Shown here: one piece after another, positions 1 to 7,851 of the stretch | Position numbering within the stretch: position 1 is the stretch's first letter | Layout: each line of letters starts with the position of its first letter | Assembly (NCBI GenBank): GCA_020056125.1 | Contig: JAGVIJ010000066.1 | Coordinates: forward strand, 1 to 32,141 | Source of the DNA: a bacterium | Lineage (GTDB): Bacteria; Patescibacteriota; Patescibacteriia; 2-12-FULL-60-25 | Reading direction: 5' to 3' | DNA: 32,141 nt | Program-made: the position numbers and the translations under genes | Notes under the pieces: generated by a model | What the model saw: only the letters and a program-made list of their open reading frames with translations | The model's database searches: none | Told to the model about the DNA's origin: nothing

Positions 1-17
1 CGACGCTCTTCCGATCT
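1..17. other. Illumina adapter remnant (not genomic)
   Basis: The first 17 bases, CGACGCTCTTCCGATCT, are identical to the 3' end of the standard Illumina TruSeq read-1 adapter. They join directly to a reading frame that is otherwise a good ABC permease. The contig start is therefore untrimmed adapter, and real sequence begins at about base 18. Confidence 0.96.
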
Positions 18-167
18 AAGAATAAATTTTTGTGCGGATTCGCCGATGGACAAAATCAAAATCACCGAGGCGATGCCGATCACAATGCCCAGCATGGTGA
101 GCGCCGAGCGGCCGCGCGTTCGGATCAAACTGCGCACGGAATTGGTAACTAAATCTTTGACGGTCAT
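18..167 (-). CDS. MacB-like ABC transporter permease, N-terminal 50 residues (cut by contig end)
   Basis: Reading leftwards from the ATG at 167 gives 50 residues before the adapter. They begin MTVKDLVTNSVRSLIRTRGR and continue into a hydrophobic segment (about residues 23-40, with MLGIVIGIASVILIL). This is the usual start of MacB/FtsX-type permeases: a short amphipathic stretch, the arginine-rich RTRGRSALTMLGI motif, then the first membrane helix and IGES. The periplasmic domain and remaining helices lie off the contig. The gene follows the ATPase gene on the same strand after a 152-base gap holding a palindromic repeat. With the adaptor and ATPase it would form a MacAB-like exporter. The family call is by motif and context; the substrate is unknown. 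Confidence 0.85.
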
Positions 168-204
168 GTCTATCACCCTTCGCCAGGATTAATGGCAGGG
201 TGAT

Positions 205-251
205 GCCCCGAAGTCCCCCTTCATATGAAGCTTCGGGGGACGAAGGGGAGG
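205..251. repeat. GC-rich palindromic repeat between ABC ATPase and permease genes
   Basis: Several arms can pair in alternative ways: GTCCCCC (213-219) with GGGGGAC (235-241), CCCCGAAG (206-213) with CTTCGGGG (231-238), and the perfect 12-base palindrome CTTCATATGAAG (219-230). It is followed by GGGGAGGGTGG, an 11-mer also present (as its complement) in the foldback repeat at the other end of the window. It has no T-run, so it is more like a dispersed REP/MITE-type repeat than a terminator, though it may affect expression of the downstream permease. Confidence 0.75.
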
Positions 252-319
252 GTGGTAAAAGGCTACGGGTGATGAATCCTATTAAATGATGTTACTCTGT
301 AGTCTTGCCATAGGAAGAT

Positions 320-1078
320 TCATTTTTTCAAACCATCTTGGTTGACGGTGCGGCGATGCAACACCGGAGTGTCAGCCACGATCACGCCATCTCTCAATTG
401 TATGATGCGTTCGGTGTGTTCGGCTGTGTGGGTTTCGTGCGTCACCAAAACAATGGTATGGCCGTGTTTGCAATGCAGATCCTCCAAGAGCGCCATGACT
501 TGCGCGCCGGTTTTGGAATCCAAGTTGCCTGTGGGCTCGTCCGCAAAAATCACTTTTGGTTTGCGAATCAAGGCGCGCGCGATAGCCACGCGTTGGCGTT
601 CTCCGCCGGACAACTGATGCGTTAAACTGCCCATGCGTTCAGTCAGCCCGACCTCTTCGATAGCCTGGCGCGCCAGCGTATTGCGCTCGGCTACCGGAAC
701 ATCGGAATAGAGCAAGGGCACTTTGACGTTTTCCAGCACGCTCATTTTGGGCAAAAGATTGAAGAGTTGGAAAATAAAACCCACCTGCTCCCCGCGCATG
801 CGCGCCAACTCATCTTCATTCAAAGTTGAAACATCGCGGCCGTCAAAAAAATATTGGCCGCTGGTGGCCGTGTCTAAAAAACCCAGGATGTGCATCAAAG
901 TGGATTTGCCCGAACCGGATGGCCCCATGATGGCTACAAACTCCCCGGGCATGATTTCACAATTCACGCCGTGCAGAACCGAGGTCACCAAATCACCGGT
1001 CACGAATTCTTTGGTGAGCTCAACGGTTTTAATAATGGGCGTGCGTTGGCTTTTCATTTTATTAAGGAAGAGTTTCAC
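320..1078 (-). CDS. ABC transporter ATP-binding protein, MacB/LolD class
   Basis: This is a 252-residue single-domain ABC ATPase. It shows Walker A GPSGSGKST (residues 52-60), the Q-loop in FIFQLFNLLP (about 103), the signature LSGGERQRVAIARAL (156-170), Walker B VIFADEPTGNLD with catalytic Glu181, and the H-loop His214. The NLLP and GNLDSKTG wording is typical of the MacB/LolD/FtsE group that powers mechanotransmission rather than classic transport. The start chosen overlaps the adaptor stop by 17 bases; an in-frame ATG at 1057 would avoid the overlap and is equally possible, and neither has a clear ribosome-binding site. The gene is the middle one of a three-gene adaptor-ATPase-permease operon read leftwards. 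Substrate cannot be inferred. Confidence 0.95.
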   Translation of the reverse strand: MKLFLNKMKSQRTPIIKTVELTKEFVTGDLVTSVLHGVNCEIMPGEFVAIMGPSGSGKSTLMHILGFLDTATSGQYFFDGRDVSTLNEDELARMRGEQVGFIFQLFNLLPKMSVLENVKVPLLYSDVPVAERNTLARQAIEEVGLTERMGSLTHQLSGGERQRVAIARALIRKPKVIFADEPTGNLDSKTGAQVMALLEDLHCKHGHTIVLVTHETHTAEHTERIIQLRDGVIVADTPVLHRRTVNQDGLKK

Positions 1079-2900
1079 CGGTGATCACCCATTCTCCAAC
1101 TTCTAAACCTTGTAAGACCTCAATGCGTCCTTCGTCACCGCGCAAACCCAATTGGATGGTGCGTTGCACCGCTTGATTGTTTGCCAACACGCGCACGGTT
1201 TTGGCGCCATCCGGTTGAGTGCGTACGGCGCGCAAAGGAATCACCAAGACATTTAAACTCTCACCGGTTTTGACCGTAACGTTGGCTGTCATGCCCGGCT
1301 TAATATCTTTGCCGTCAGTCGTGATTTGCACCCGGACAATATAATAGACCGCGTCTTGCACTAAAGTCTGGTCAGGATTTTCGCTGGTGACCGCACCTTT
1401 AAAAATCACATCATCGCCATACGCGTCCAAGGTGATATCAGCGGATTGCCCAACTTGAATTTTAGCAATGTCGGTTTCCGGCACCATGACTTCAATATCA
1501 TATCCATCGCTCCCCACCATGGTGACAATGGTTTGATTGGCGGTTACACGTTCGCCTGTGTCCGGCAAAATTTCAGCGATCACGCCATCCACCGGCGCAA
1601 TAATTTGCAGACCCTTTACATCGTTCAAAGCCTTCTCATAATTCGCCCGAGCTTGTTGAATTGAAGCGCGCAAACTCGCCACATCCACGGGTCGCGGATC
1701 ACTGCGCTTGAGTTTAAGCGACGCCTCGCTGGAATCCAGCGCCGCTTTTTTAATTTCCACTTGAGTTTGAGCGGCCAGCACCTCGGTGATGGCATCTGTT
1801 TTAGCCGTAGCTAAAGCCGTGATCGTAGCCTGATAAGCATCTTCTAATTTTTGAATAGCCTCGGTGCGCGTGAGTTCAGCGCTGGTGGTGGACTGCAACG
1901 CGGTTTGCACTGTGGTGTATTGGGTGGAAATGCTGGTGCGATCAGTATCAATCAGCGCTTTTTTGGTATCCAAAGTGGTCAGAGTTAAATTAACAGAAGT
2001 AATGGAGGCGGCTAGAACTTTTTGCACGTCAGTCAGATAAGTTTGCGTTTTATTGATAGCGTCCACGATTAAATCACCGGCCGCTTGAATGGCCGCGTTA
2101 TCGGAATTGGAAGTTAATTTGGAAGTGGCGGTTTCAGCCGTAGCCTTGGCCGCTTTGGCGATTTTATAAGAATCTTGCGCGCGCTCCATTGAACCGGATA
2201 ACAAAATACCCAAAACATTTTTGAAACTTTGATTGGCCGCCGTATCATCCACGCCGATAATTTGATCGCCGTCAGTCAAACCTGTTTGCAGCGGCCCCAG
2301 AGCCGTCAGCAACTTGGCGCGCGCGCTGTCATAAGTATTGCGTACGGTCTGCGCTTGAATGGCTTTTTGATTATCCAAATTATTTTTGGCCGACGTCACA
2401 TCCAATTCAGCTGAACTCAAATCATTCACCGTGGTCAACTTGGCGGATTCAAGATCAGCCAGCGCTTTGTTGTAAGCGGCTTGCGCTTGTTGCACATCGG
2501 TTTCCGCCACGCGAATAGCCTCCGGAGTTTCGCCAGCGAGTTTGGCTTGAAGATTAGCCACGGCCACAGCCAAAGCCGCCTCTGCGCTTTTGGCCGCATA
2601 CGTCACATCATCGCCTTTGAGCACTGCCAACACATCGCCCTGTTTTACCAGCTGGCCGACTTTGACGCGCAGTGCATCCACAGTGCCGCCATTTTTAAAA
2701 GATAAATCAATGCGCGCCGCGGGCTTAATTTCACCGGTCACCTCCACGGTTTGGATCAAATCGCGCCGCTCCACAGCCGAAGTTTCATAAACCGGCTGTT
2801 TGGTTCTGCTGCTCCACAGCCAAATTGCCGCGATGCCGACAACCAGCACGCCCAATATGAGATAGGCTTTTTTTCGGCGCAAAAAATTCAATAAAGGCAT
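1062..2900 (-). CDS. HlyD/MacA-like periplasmic adaptor (membrane fusion) protein
   Basis: This 612-residue protein has a basic N-terminus and one membrane helix (about residues 13-30). A first barrel/lipoyl half follows (VERRDLIQTVEVTGEI..., about 42-105), with the GTVDALRVKVGQLVKQGDVLA signature. Next comes a long Ala/Lys/Thr-rich coiled-coil region (about 105-420), then the second lipoyl half (APVDGVIAEILPDTGERV) and a beta-barrel/MP domain to the C-terminus. The hairpin is much longer than in E. coli MacA (about 370 residues in total), which fits a lineage with a thick or unusual envelope. It is the first gene of the operon with the ATPase and permease. It probably forms the extracytoplasmic stalk of a MacAB-like exporter. 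CPR cells are thought to lack a classical outer membrane, so the docking partner is unknown. Confidence 0.92.
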   Translation of the reverse strand: MPLLNFLRRKKAYLILGVLVVGIAAIWLWSSRTKQPVYETSAVERRDLIQTVEVTGEIKPAARIDLSFKNGGTVDALRVKVGQLVKQGDVLAVLKGDDVTYAAKSAEAALAVAVANLQAKLAGETPEAIRVAETDVQQAQAAYNKALADLESAKLTTVNDLSSAELDVTSAKNNLDNQKAIQAQTVRNTYDSARAKLLTALGPLQTGLTDGDQIIGVDDTAANQSFKNVLGILLSGSMERAQDSYKIAKAAKATAETATSKLTSNSDNAAIQAAGDLIVDAINKTQTYLTDVQKVLAASITSVNLTLTTLDTKKALIDTDRTSISTQYTTVQTALQSTTSAELTRTEAIQKLEDAYQATITALATAKTDAITEVLAAQTQVEIKKAALDSSEASLKLKRSDPRPVDVASLRASIQQARANYEKALNDVKGLQIIAPVDGVIAEILPDTGERVTANQTIVTMVGSDGYDIEVMVPETDIAKIQVGQSADITLDAYGDDVIFKGAVTSENPDQTLVQDAVYYIVRVQITTDGKDIKPGMTANVTVKTGESLNVLVIPLRAVRTQPDGAKTVRVLANNQAVQRTIQLGLRGDEGRIEVLQGLEVGEWVITGETLP

Positions 2901-2964
2901 AACTTATTGAGGAATATTAGCTTGTCTGTGGGATTTAGTCTAGACGCATTTATACGAATTAATA

Positions 2965-2991
2965 TTGACAGGTTGGTGAAATTTTTATAGT
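2965..2991 (+). promoter_or_regulatory. Candidate promoter for the NlpC/P60-like gene
   Basis: A perfect -35 TTGACA (2965-2970) is followed by TATAGT (2986-2991). The spacer is only 15 bases, short of the usual 16-18, so activity is uncertain. A Shine-Dalgarno-like AGGAGA (3015-3020) lies 7 bases before the ATG at 3028, supporting that start. Confidence 0.45.
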
Positions 2992-3027
2992 TTGGCACCA
3001 CACTCATTTACAACAGGAGAAAATTGC

Positions 3028-3699
3028 ATGTTGAACTACCGCGCGGTCGGCACTCGCTGTGCTGTGGACATGGGTGAGTTGGCTCAAGCTCTGGACCTCC
3101 CGGAGGAGCGAGTCGCGTGTCTACTCGCCCAAATCGGATTCGACATGTGTCGCGCTGATCCCGTGCACTGGGCCAAACAACTCGTGGGTCAGGCCAACTA
3201 CCACCGCGATGCGCCATTCGAACTGGCTCCGCAAGTCGTGGACTGTTCCAGCCTGACCAAGTGGGTCTACCACCAATGCGGCATCTGGTTGCCTCGACAG
3301 GCCGTTCAACAGAGGAGAAGGACCGCCGCTCATCCGGTCAAACTCCGTAACCTGAGAGCCGGCGATCTGGTGTTCCGTACCGGTTATGGCAACTCCTGGT
3401 ATCCGGATGAGGACATCAGCCAAGGCGTAGGGCACGTGGGTCTGGCCACAGGTCAGGACACTGTGATCCACGCCATCAAGTGGGACGGCATCAAAGAAAC
3501 GTCCCTCAAATCGTTCTTGGGCAAGTGGCCCCGTCACGGCGCCACCCGCGTCTTGCCAGCCGAGCGTTGCATCCTGACACTGGTCTGCAACATGGTGCAC
3601 GGCATCGAGTACTCGGAGGATGTGTTCTTTCTGCTCCAAGCAAACCTGTACGAGCAGCACAGCCGCGGCCGCAAGAACAAGCGCCGCGCCAAATCCTAA
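3028..3699 (+). CDS. NlpC/P60-like cysteine peptidase-fold protein
   Basis: From the ATG at 3028, which is preceded by AGGAGA, the product is 223 residues. It has the NlpC/P60 catalytic signature: VDCSSLTKWVY with nucleophile Cys73, GHVGLATG with His136, and VIHA with His149 as the likely third residue. The intervening LRAGDLVF (about 109-116) is also a family hallmark. Known family members cleave peptidoglycan stem peptides or related amide bonds. There is no signal peptide or membrane segment, and the tail is very basic (SRGRKNKRRAKS), so it may act in the cytoplasm, be released by lysis, or use non-classical export. Codon use is GC-rich with few of the AT-rich choices of neighbouring genes, and it stands alone between its own promoter candidate and terminator, hinting at acquisition. 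An in-frame ATG at 2992 is less likely. Confidence 0.85.
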   Translation: MLNYRAVGTRCAVDMGELAQALDLPEERVACLLAQIGFDMCRADPVHWAKQLVGQANYHRDAPFELAPQVVDCSSLTKWVYHQCGIWLPRQAVQQRRRTAAHPVKLRNLRAGDLVFRTGYGNSWYPDEDISQGVGHVGLATGQDTVIHAIKWDGIKETSLKSFLGKWPRHGATRVLPAERCILTLVCNMVHGIEYSEDVFFLLQANLYEQHSRGRKNKRRAKS

Positions 3700-3738
3700 C
3701 CCGCCGGTCTTCTCTTTCCCCGCCCGGCGGGATTTTTT
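3700..3738 (+). terminator. Rho-independent terminator after the NlpC/P60-like gene
   Basis: CCCGCCGG (3700-3707) pairs perfectly with CCGGCGGG (3724-3731) over a pyrimidine-rich loop and is followed by ATTTTTTATT. It begins directly after the stop codon and separates this gene from leuS. Confidence 0.9.
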
Positions 3739-3774
3739 ATTGCTATTTTTGAAAAAAATTGATAGTTTATCTGC

Positions 3775-6312
3775 ATGTCCAATGAATATCATGCGCGCGA
3801 AATCGAGCCCAAATGGCAAAAACAGTGGGAGCAAGATGGGATTTATCATGCGGCTCGAGAATTACCTACCGCGAAAAATGAAGCACCCCCCCGCCATAAG
3901 CGGGGTGGTATCGCGGAATCCGCCGAAGCCATCCGCTCTGCGAAGGCGGACAAAAAATTTTACGGCTTGATTGAATTCCCCTATCCCTCGGGCGAGGGTT
4001 TGCATGTGGGGCATCCGCGTTCATATACGGCCATTGATATTGTGACGCGCAAGCAACGCATGCAAGGGAAAAATGTGCTCTACCCCATGGGCTGGGACGC
4101 CTTTGGTTTGCCCACTGAAAATTTCGCCATCAAACACAAAATCAAACCGCAAGACGCCACGCGGAAAAATATTGCGAACTTCACGCGCCAACTCAAGTCG
4201 CTGGGCTTGGGCTTTGATTGGTCGCGCGAAATCAATACCACTGACCCGGCGTATTATAAATGGACGCAGTGGATGTTTTTACAATTTTTCAAACACGATC
4301 TGGCTTACAAGGCCAAGACTCTGATCAACTGGTGCCCATCGTGCAAAATCGGTCTGGCTAACGAAGAGGCACAAGGCGGAATTTGCGAACGTTGCGGCGG
4401 CACAGTGGAAAAACGCGAAAAGGAACAATGGATGATTGCCATCACCAAATATGCGGATCGCTTACTGTCCGATCTCGACACCGTGGACTATCTGGACAAG
4501 ATCAAAACTCAACAAATCAATTGGATCGGTAAATCCCAAGGTGCCACTATTGATTTCAAAATAAAACCTACTCACTACTCACTACCCACTACTCACTCCA
4601 ACCCGATCCGCGTCTTCACCACACGACCGGACACCTTATTCGGCGCCACGTTCCTGGTAGTATCGCCCGAGCTCGCTAAAACTTGGATGGACGCGGGATG
4701 GAAAGCGCCGCGAGCGGTCAGCGCTTATATCAAATCAGCCCTGAAGCGCACCGAAGAGGATCGCGCTACCACCGACAAAGAAAAAACCGGCGTGGCTTCA
4801 GGTATTGAGGCGGTGAATCCGGCGACCGGCAAACCCATTCCCATTTGGATCGCGGATTATGTGCTGGCGGGTTATGGCACCGGAGCCATCATGGCTGTAC
4901 CGGCGCACGATGAGCGCGATTTTGCATTCGCTAAAAAATTTAAATTGCCGATTGTGCAAGTGGTATCCTCGCCTGAAAATTCTTCAAAAATGACAGCGGC
5001 TTTTACCAGTGAGGGCGTAAATATAAATTCCGATTTTTTGGATGGGCTAGCTACTCCGGAGGCTAAAGAAAAAATGATCAGCTGGTTGCAAAAAGAAAAA
5101 CACGGCGAGCCGGCCGTGACCTACAAACTGCGCGACTGGGTATTTTCGCGCCAGCGTTATTGGGGCGAACCCATTCCGATTATCAACTGCGCCAAGTGCG
5201 GTTATGTGCCGGTGCCGGAAAAAGATTTGCCGGTCAAACTGCCCGAGGTCAAAGCCTACGAACCTACTGACACGGGTGAGTCGCCGCTCGCGGCCATCAA
5301 ATCCTGGGTGGAGGTTAAGTGCCCCAAATGCGGAGCCAAGGCCAAACGCGAAACCGACACCATGCCCAACTGGGCCGGTTCATCGTGGTATTTTTTGCGC
5401 TACTGCGATCCGCAAAATGATCAAACTTTTGCCGCGCCTGAAAAACTCAAATACTGGATGCCGGTTGATCTGTACAACGGCGGCATGGAGCACACCACTT
5501 TGCATCTTTTGTATTCGCGCTTTTGGTACAAATTTTTGTGGGACATCGGCGCCATCCCCAAAGAGTGCGGCGCTGAACCATACCGCATGCGGCGTTCGCA
5601 TGGTCTGATCTTAGGTGGCGGCGGAGTGAAGATGTCCAAGTCCAAAGGCAACGTGATCAATCCGGATGATGTGGTAGCCGAGTATGGCGCTGATGTGTTT
5701 CGCGTGTACGAAATGTTCATCGGGCCGTTTGACCAAGATGCGCCCTGGGACACGCATGGCATCGAAGGAGTAAAACGGTTTTTGGAAAAGGTTTGGCGTC
5801 TCTTCTCTAATTTCCATCTTCCATCTTCCACCTTCCATCTTCCCAATGCGACAGAAACTCTGCTCCATCAAACAATCAAGAAGGTCGGCGAGGATATTGA
5901 TTCATTAAATTTCAACACAGCTGTGTCAGCCCTGATGATCTTAGCCAATGCGTTAGCTGAGTCGGGCGCGGAAAAAATCTCTCGCGACACGGCGGAAATT
6001 TTCTTAAAATTATTGGCGCCTTTTGCTCCACATATCACCGAAGAATTGTGGCGCGGGCTGGGACATAAAGAGACCATCCATTTATCCGAGTGGCCCAAAT
6101 TCAATCCGAAAAAAATCACGGCCGCGACTTTTGAGTTGGTGATTCAAGTCAACGGCAAAGTGCGCGATCGCATTTCCGTCCCCTCCGGCATTTCAGCCAA
6201 AGAGGCGGAACGCCAAGCCTTGGCCTCGGAGAAAGTGCAAGGTTTTTTAGCCGGCAAAAAGCCGCAAAAGATCATCTATGTCCCGGGCAGATTGGTGAGC
6301 ATTTCGGTTTGA
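3775..6312 (+). CDS. leuS: Leucyl-tRNA synthetase with three unusual insertions
   Basis: This 845-residue class I synthetase charges tRNA-Leu in the cytoplasm. Visible landmarks are the HIGH box as HVGH (77-80) after FPYPSGEG, zinc-type cysteine pairs (CPSC...CERC, and CAKC...CPKC), the CP1 editing domain (TTRPDTLFGATF, then the GTGAIMAVPAHDERDF motif) and KMSKS (619-623). Three segments do not belong to the family core and coincide with repetitive DNA. Residues about 32-59 are encoded by a GC-rich palindromic repeat, about 265-277 by an ACTCACT-word tract, and about 679-690 by a TTCCATC-word tract. All keep the frame and the catalytic motifs are intact, so the enzyme is probably functional. 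The ATG at 3775 gives the usual MSNEYHAREIEPKWQKQW start. The gene lies between a terminator and the oxygenase gene. Confidence 0.98.
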   Translation: MSNEYHAREIEPKWQKQWEQDGIYHAARELPTAKNEAPPRHKRGGIAESAEAIRSAKADKKFYGLIEFPYPSGEGLHVGHPRSYTAIDIVTRKQRMQGKNVLYPMGWDAFGLPTENFAIKHKIKPQDATRKNIANFTRQLKSLGLGFDWSREINTTDPAYYKWTQWMFLQFFKHDLAYKAKTLINWCPSCKIGLANEEAQGGICERCGGTVEKREKEQWMIAITKYADRLLSDLDTVDYLDKIKTQQINWIGKSQGATIDFKIKPTHYSLPTTHSNPIRVFTTRPDTLFGATFLVVSPELAKTWMDAGWKAPRAVSAYIKSALKRTEEDRATTDKEKTGVASGIEAVNPATGKPIPIWIADYVLAGYGTGAIMAVPAHDERDFAFAKKFKLPIVQVVSSPENSSKMTAAFTSEGVNINSDFLDGLATPEAKEKMISWLQKEKHGEPAVTYKLRDWVFSRQRYWGEPIPIINCAKCGYVPVPEKDLPVKLPEVKAYEPTDTGESPLAAIKSWVEVKCPKCGAKAKRETDTMPNWAGSSWYFLRYCDPQNDQTFAAPEKLKYWMPVDLYNGGMEHTTLHLLYSRFWYKFLWDIGAIPKECGAEPYRMRRSHGLILGGGGVKMSKSKGNVINPDDVVAEYGADVFRVYEMFIGPFDQDAPWDTHGIEGVKRFLEKVWRLFSNFHLPSSTFHLPNATETLLHQTIKKVGEDIDSLNFNTAVSALMILANALAESGAEKISRDTAEIFLKLLAPFAPHITEELWRGLGHKETIHLSEWPKFNPKKITAATFELVIQVNGKVRDRISVPSGISAKEAERQALASEKVQGFLAGKKPQKIIYVPGRLVSISV
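3884..3950. repeat. Palindromic repeat inside leuS (N-terminal insert)
   Basis: Two adjacent foldbacks are present: CCCCGC (3889-3894) pairs with GCGGGG (3900-3905) across CATAA, and TCCGCC (3919-3924) pairs with GGCGGA (3945-3950). Together they encode the extra residues between the N-terminal helix and KKFYGLIEFPYPSG of LeuRS. The insert preserves the reading frame. Confidence 0.75.
4568..4599. repeat. ACTCACT-word tract inside leuS (CP1 region)
   Basis: Imperfect reiterations of CTACTCA/ACTCACT encode PTHYSLPTTHSNP immediately before the conserved IRVFTTRPDTLFG of the editing domain. The stretch has the look of an inserted low-complexity word repeat, not a family loop. Confidence 0.65.
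5811..5844. repeat. TTCCATC-word tract inside leuS (anticodon-domain side)
   Basis: TTCCATC is repeated three times with one TTCCACC variant, encoding FHLPSSTFHLPN between KVWRLF and the TIKKV helix of the C-terminal region. Confidence 0.65.
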
Positions 6313-6348
6313 CTTTTCCCTGCAAATACCGCAAGCTTTAACCAGTTT

Positions 6349-7203
6349 ATGACTGGTACCTACGGCGTGCCTGTCGTGGACATGAAGACAGGCGGGCCAG
6401 AATTTGCACAGCGCTTTGGCACTGGATTGGAGAAGGTTGGATTTGTCGTGATTGTGAATCATGGCATCGAAGCGCGCCTCCTAAAGCGAGTCTATGAAAT
6501 TGCTCGCCAAGTCTTCGCTCTGCCCACTGAAATCAAAAAAAAATACGAAACGCCCGAAACCGGCCGGCAGGTTGGCTACACGCCGTTTCAGATGGAACAC
6601 GCCAAGGGCAGCGACCTGCCCGATCTCAAAGAATTTTGGCACCTGGTGCGGCCGGGCAATCGCAGTTATTTAAATGTTTTTCCGGACGAGATTCCGGAGT
6701 TTGAAATGATCATGCCCGAGCTGTTTCGCTCGCTGGATAAAATTTCTGTTCGTTTGATCCGCGCCTTGGAATATTATTTCCATTACAGTCCCAACCAATT
6801 GGAAGAATTGGTTCAAGAGGGAAATTCTGTTTTGCGCGTTCTGCACTACCCTGACATCGTACCGGGCATGGAGGGTGTGCGCTCGGCGGCGCACGAGGAT
6901 ATTAATTTTTTAACTTTGATGGTGGCGGCCACAGCAGCCGGATTGGAAATAAAAAATCGAGATGGCGTCTGGATTCCGGTTCATCATCCGCCCGGCTCAA
7001 TCGTGGTCAATGCCGGCGACATGCTCGAATTATTTACCTTTGGAAAATTTCCTTCCACCACACACCGCGTGATCAATCCTGCAAAACCTGACGGCGGCCG
7101 CTATTCCCTGCCGTTCTTTGTGCAGCCGCGACCCGAAGTTCCGCTGGTCACAGCCGGCGGCTTTCTCGCTCAAAGATTAAGAGAAAATAGAGTCATGACT
7201 TAA
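6349..7203 (+). CDS. 2-oxoglutarate/Fe(II) oxygenase, isopenicillin N synthase-like
   Basis: The 284-residue product has both parts of the plant-type DIOX/IPNS fold. The N-terminal half begins VPVVDM, then has GFVVIVNHGI (31-40) and a helix ending in PTEIKKKYE. The C-terminal jelly-roll carries the iron ligands His182 and Asp184 (HED) and distal His239 (STTHRV), with the co-substrate-binding Arg251-x-Ser253 (GGRYSLPFF). Family members hydroxylate, desaturate or cyclise small molecules using 2-oxoglutarate and O2; the substrate here cannot be read from sequence. It starts 36 bases after leuS on the same strand and overlaps the convergent lexA stop by 4 bases. An O2-dependent enzyme is of note in a lineage often regarded as fermentative. 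A non-ATG upstream start cannot be excluded. Confidence 0.9.
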   Translation: MTGTYGVPVVDMKTGGPEFAQRFGTGLEKVGFVVIVNHGIEARLLKRVYEIARQVFALPTEIKKKYETPETGRQVGYTPFQMEHAKGSDLPDLKEFWHLVRPGNRSYLNVFPDEIPEFEMIMPELFRSLDKISVRLIRALEYYFHYSPNQLEELVQEGNSVLRVLHYPDIVPGMEGVRSAAHEDINFLTLMVAATAAGLEIKNRDGVWIPVHHPPGSIVVNAGDMLELFTFGKFPSTTHRVINPAKPDGGRYSLPFFVQPRPEVPLVTAGGFLAQRLRENRVMT

Positions 7204-7817
7204 ACCGGCCGGAACGCTCGAATCACGGCGCGGACTACTCCTTGAATTAATGGGTCGTGGCAATAGATGGGCTTCATGGATGAATTTGCCGGTTGCAGAC
7301 GGATGCGATCGCGCTCGCGATAGAAACGCTTGAGCGTGGCATAGGCATTATCTAACAGCGCCACCACCACATCGCCATTTTTAGGCGAAGGGTTGCGCTC
7401 CACCACCACATAATCGCCGTCTAAAATTCCATCCTCAACCATGGAATCGCCTTTAACGCGCAACACATAAGAGTTGGCTGAATCAGGCGCCAGCTCAACC
7501 GGCACAGCCATAGTCTCATGCTCGGCCACGGCCTCGATCGGCTGACCAGCCGCGATCAATCCGGCTAAAGGCAAGAGCACGCTCCGGCTCCAGCGCACAG
7601 CCTTATCCGTGGGCTCAAGATCGCGCGAAGTGGCTGAACCTGACTCGTGTAAAAATCCGCGCTCGCGCAAAGCTTGAATGTGCACATGCACTGTAGAAGG
7701 AGAAGCCAGTTCCAATCCGGACGCGATCTCGCGAAACGATGGCGGATAACCGCGGTCGTTGATGAAAGAAACGATGAAGTCTAGGACTTCTTTTTGTTTG
7801 GGCGTAAGTTTACTCAT
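7200..7817 (-). CDS. lexA: LexA SOS repressor
   Basis: This is a 205-residue protein of normal LexA length. The N-terminal winged helix reads LTPKQKEVLDFI...GYPPSFREIASGLELASPSTVHVHIQAL. A linker follows, then the S24 peptidase domain with cleavage site Ala90-Gly91 (IAAGQP), catalytic Ser125 in KGDSMVEDG and general-base Lys163 in ATLKRF. By family knowledge it represses DNA-damage genes and cleaves itself when RecA is activated. No promoter fits in the 30 bases upstream of its ATG, which are repeat sequence. The nearest convincing promoter is at 8250-8278, beyond the four-helix-bundle gene, so the two genes are probably co-transcribed. That promoter contains a GTTC-N7-GTTC site, suggesting autoregulation. 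Confidence 0.97.
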   Translation of the reverse strand: MSKLTPKQKEVLDFIVSFINDRGYPPSFREIASGLELASPSTVHVHIQALRERGFLHESGSATSRDLEPTDKAVRWSRSVLLPLAGLIAAGQPIEAVAEHETMAVPVELAPDSANSYVLRVKGDSMVEDGILDGDYVVVERNPSPKNGDVVVALLDNAYATLKRFYRERDRIRLQPANSSMKPIYCHDPLIQGVVRAVIRAFRPV

Positions 7818-7851
7818 AATGCAAAATTAAAAATTCAAAATGCAAAATTAG
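7818..7851. repeat. AATGCAAAAT-word repeat, lexA-side copy
   Basis: AATGCAAAAT occurs at 7818-7827 and again within 7839-7848, joined by AAAATTC words. The complementary words ATTTTGCATT are found at 8213-8243 in the opposite orientation, so the two tracts form inverted repeats around the four-helix-bundle gene. The stop codon of that gene lies inside this copy. Confidence 0.75.

Noticed and set aside
3121..3849. 242-codon open frame on the minus strand
   Set aside because: It lies antisense to the NlpC/P60-like gene, crosses its terminator into leuS and has no recognisable domain; high GC in the third position makes antisense frames open.
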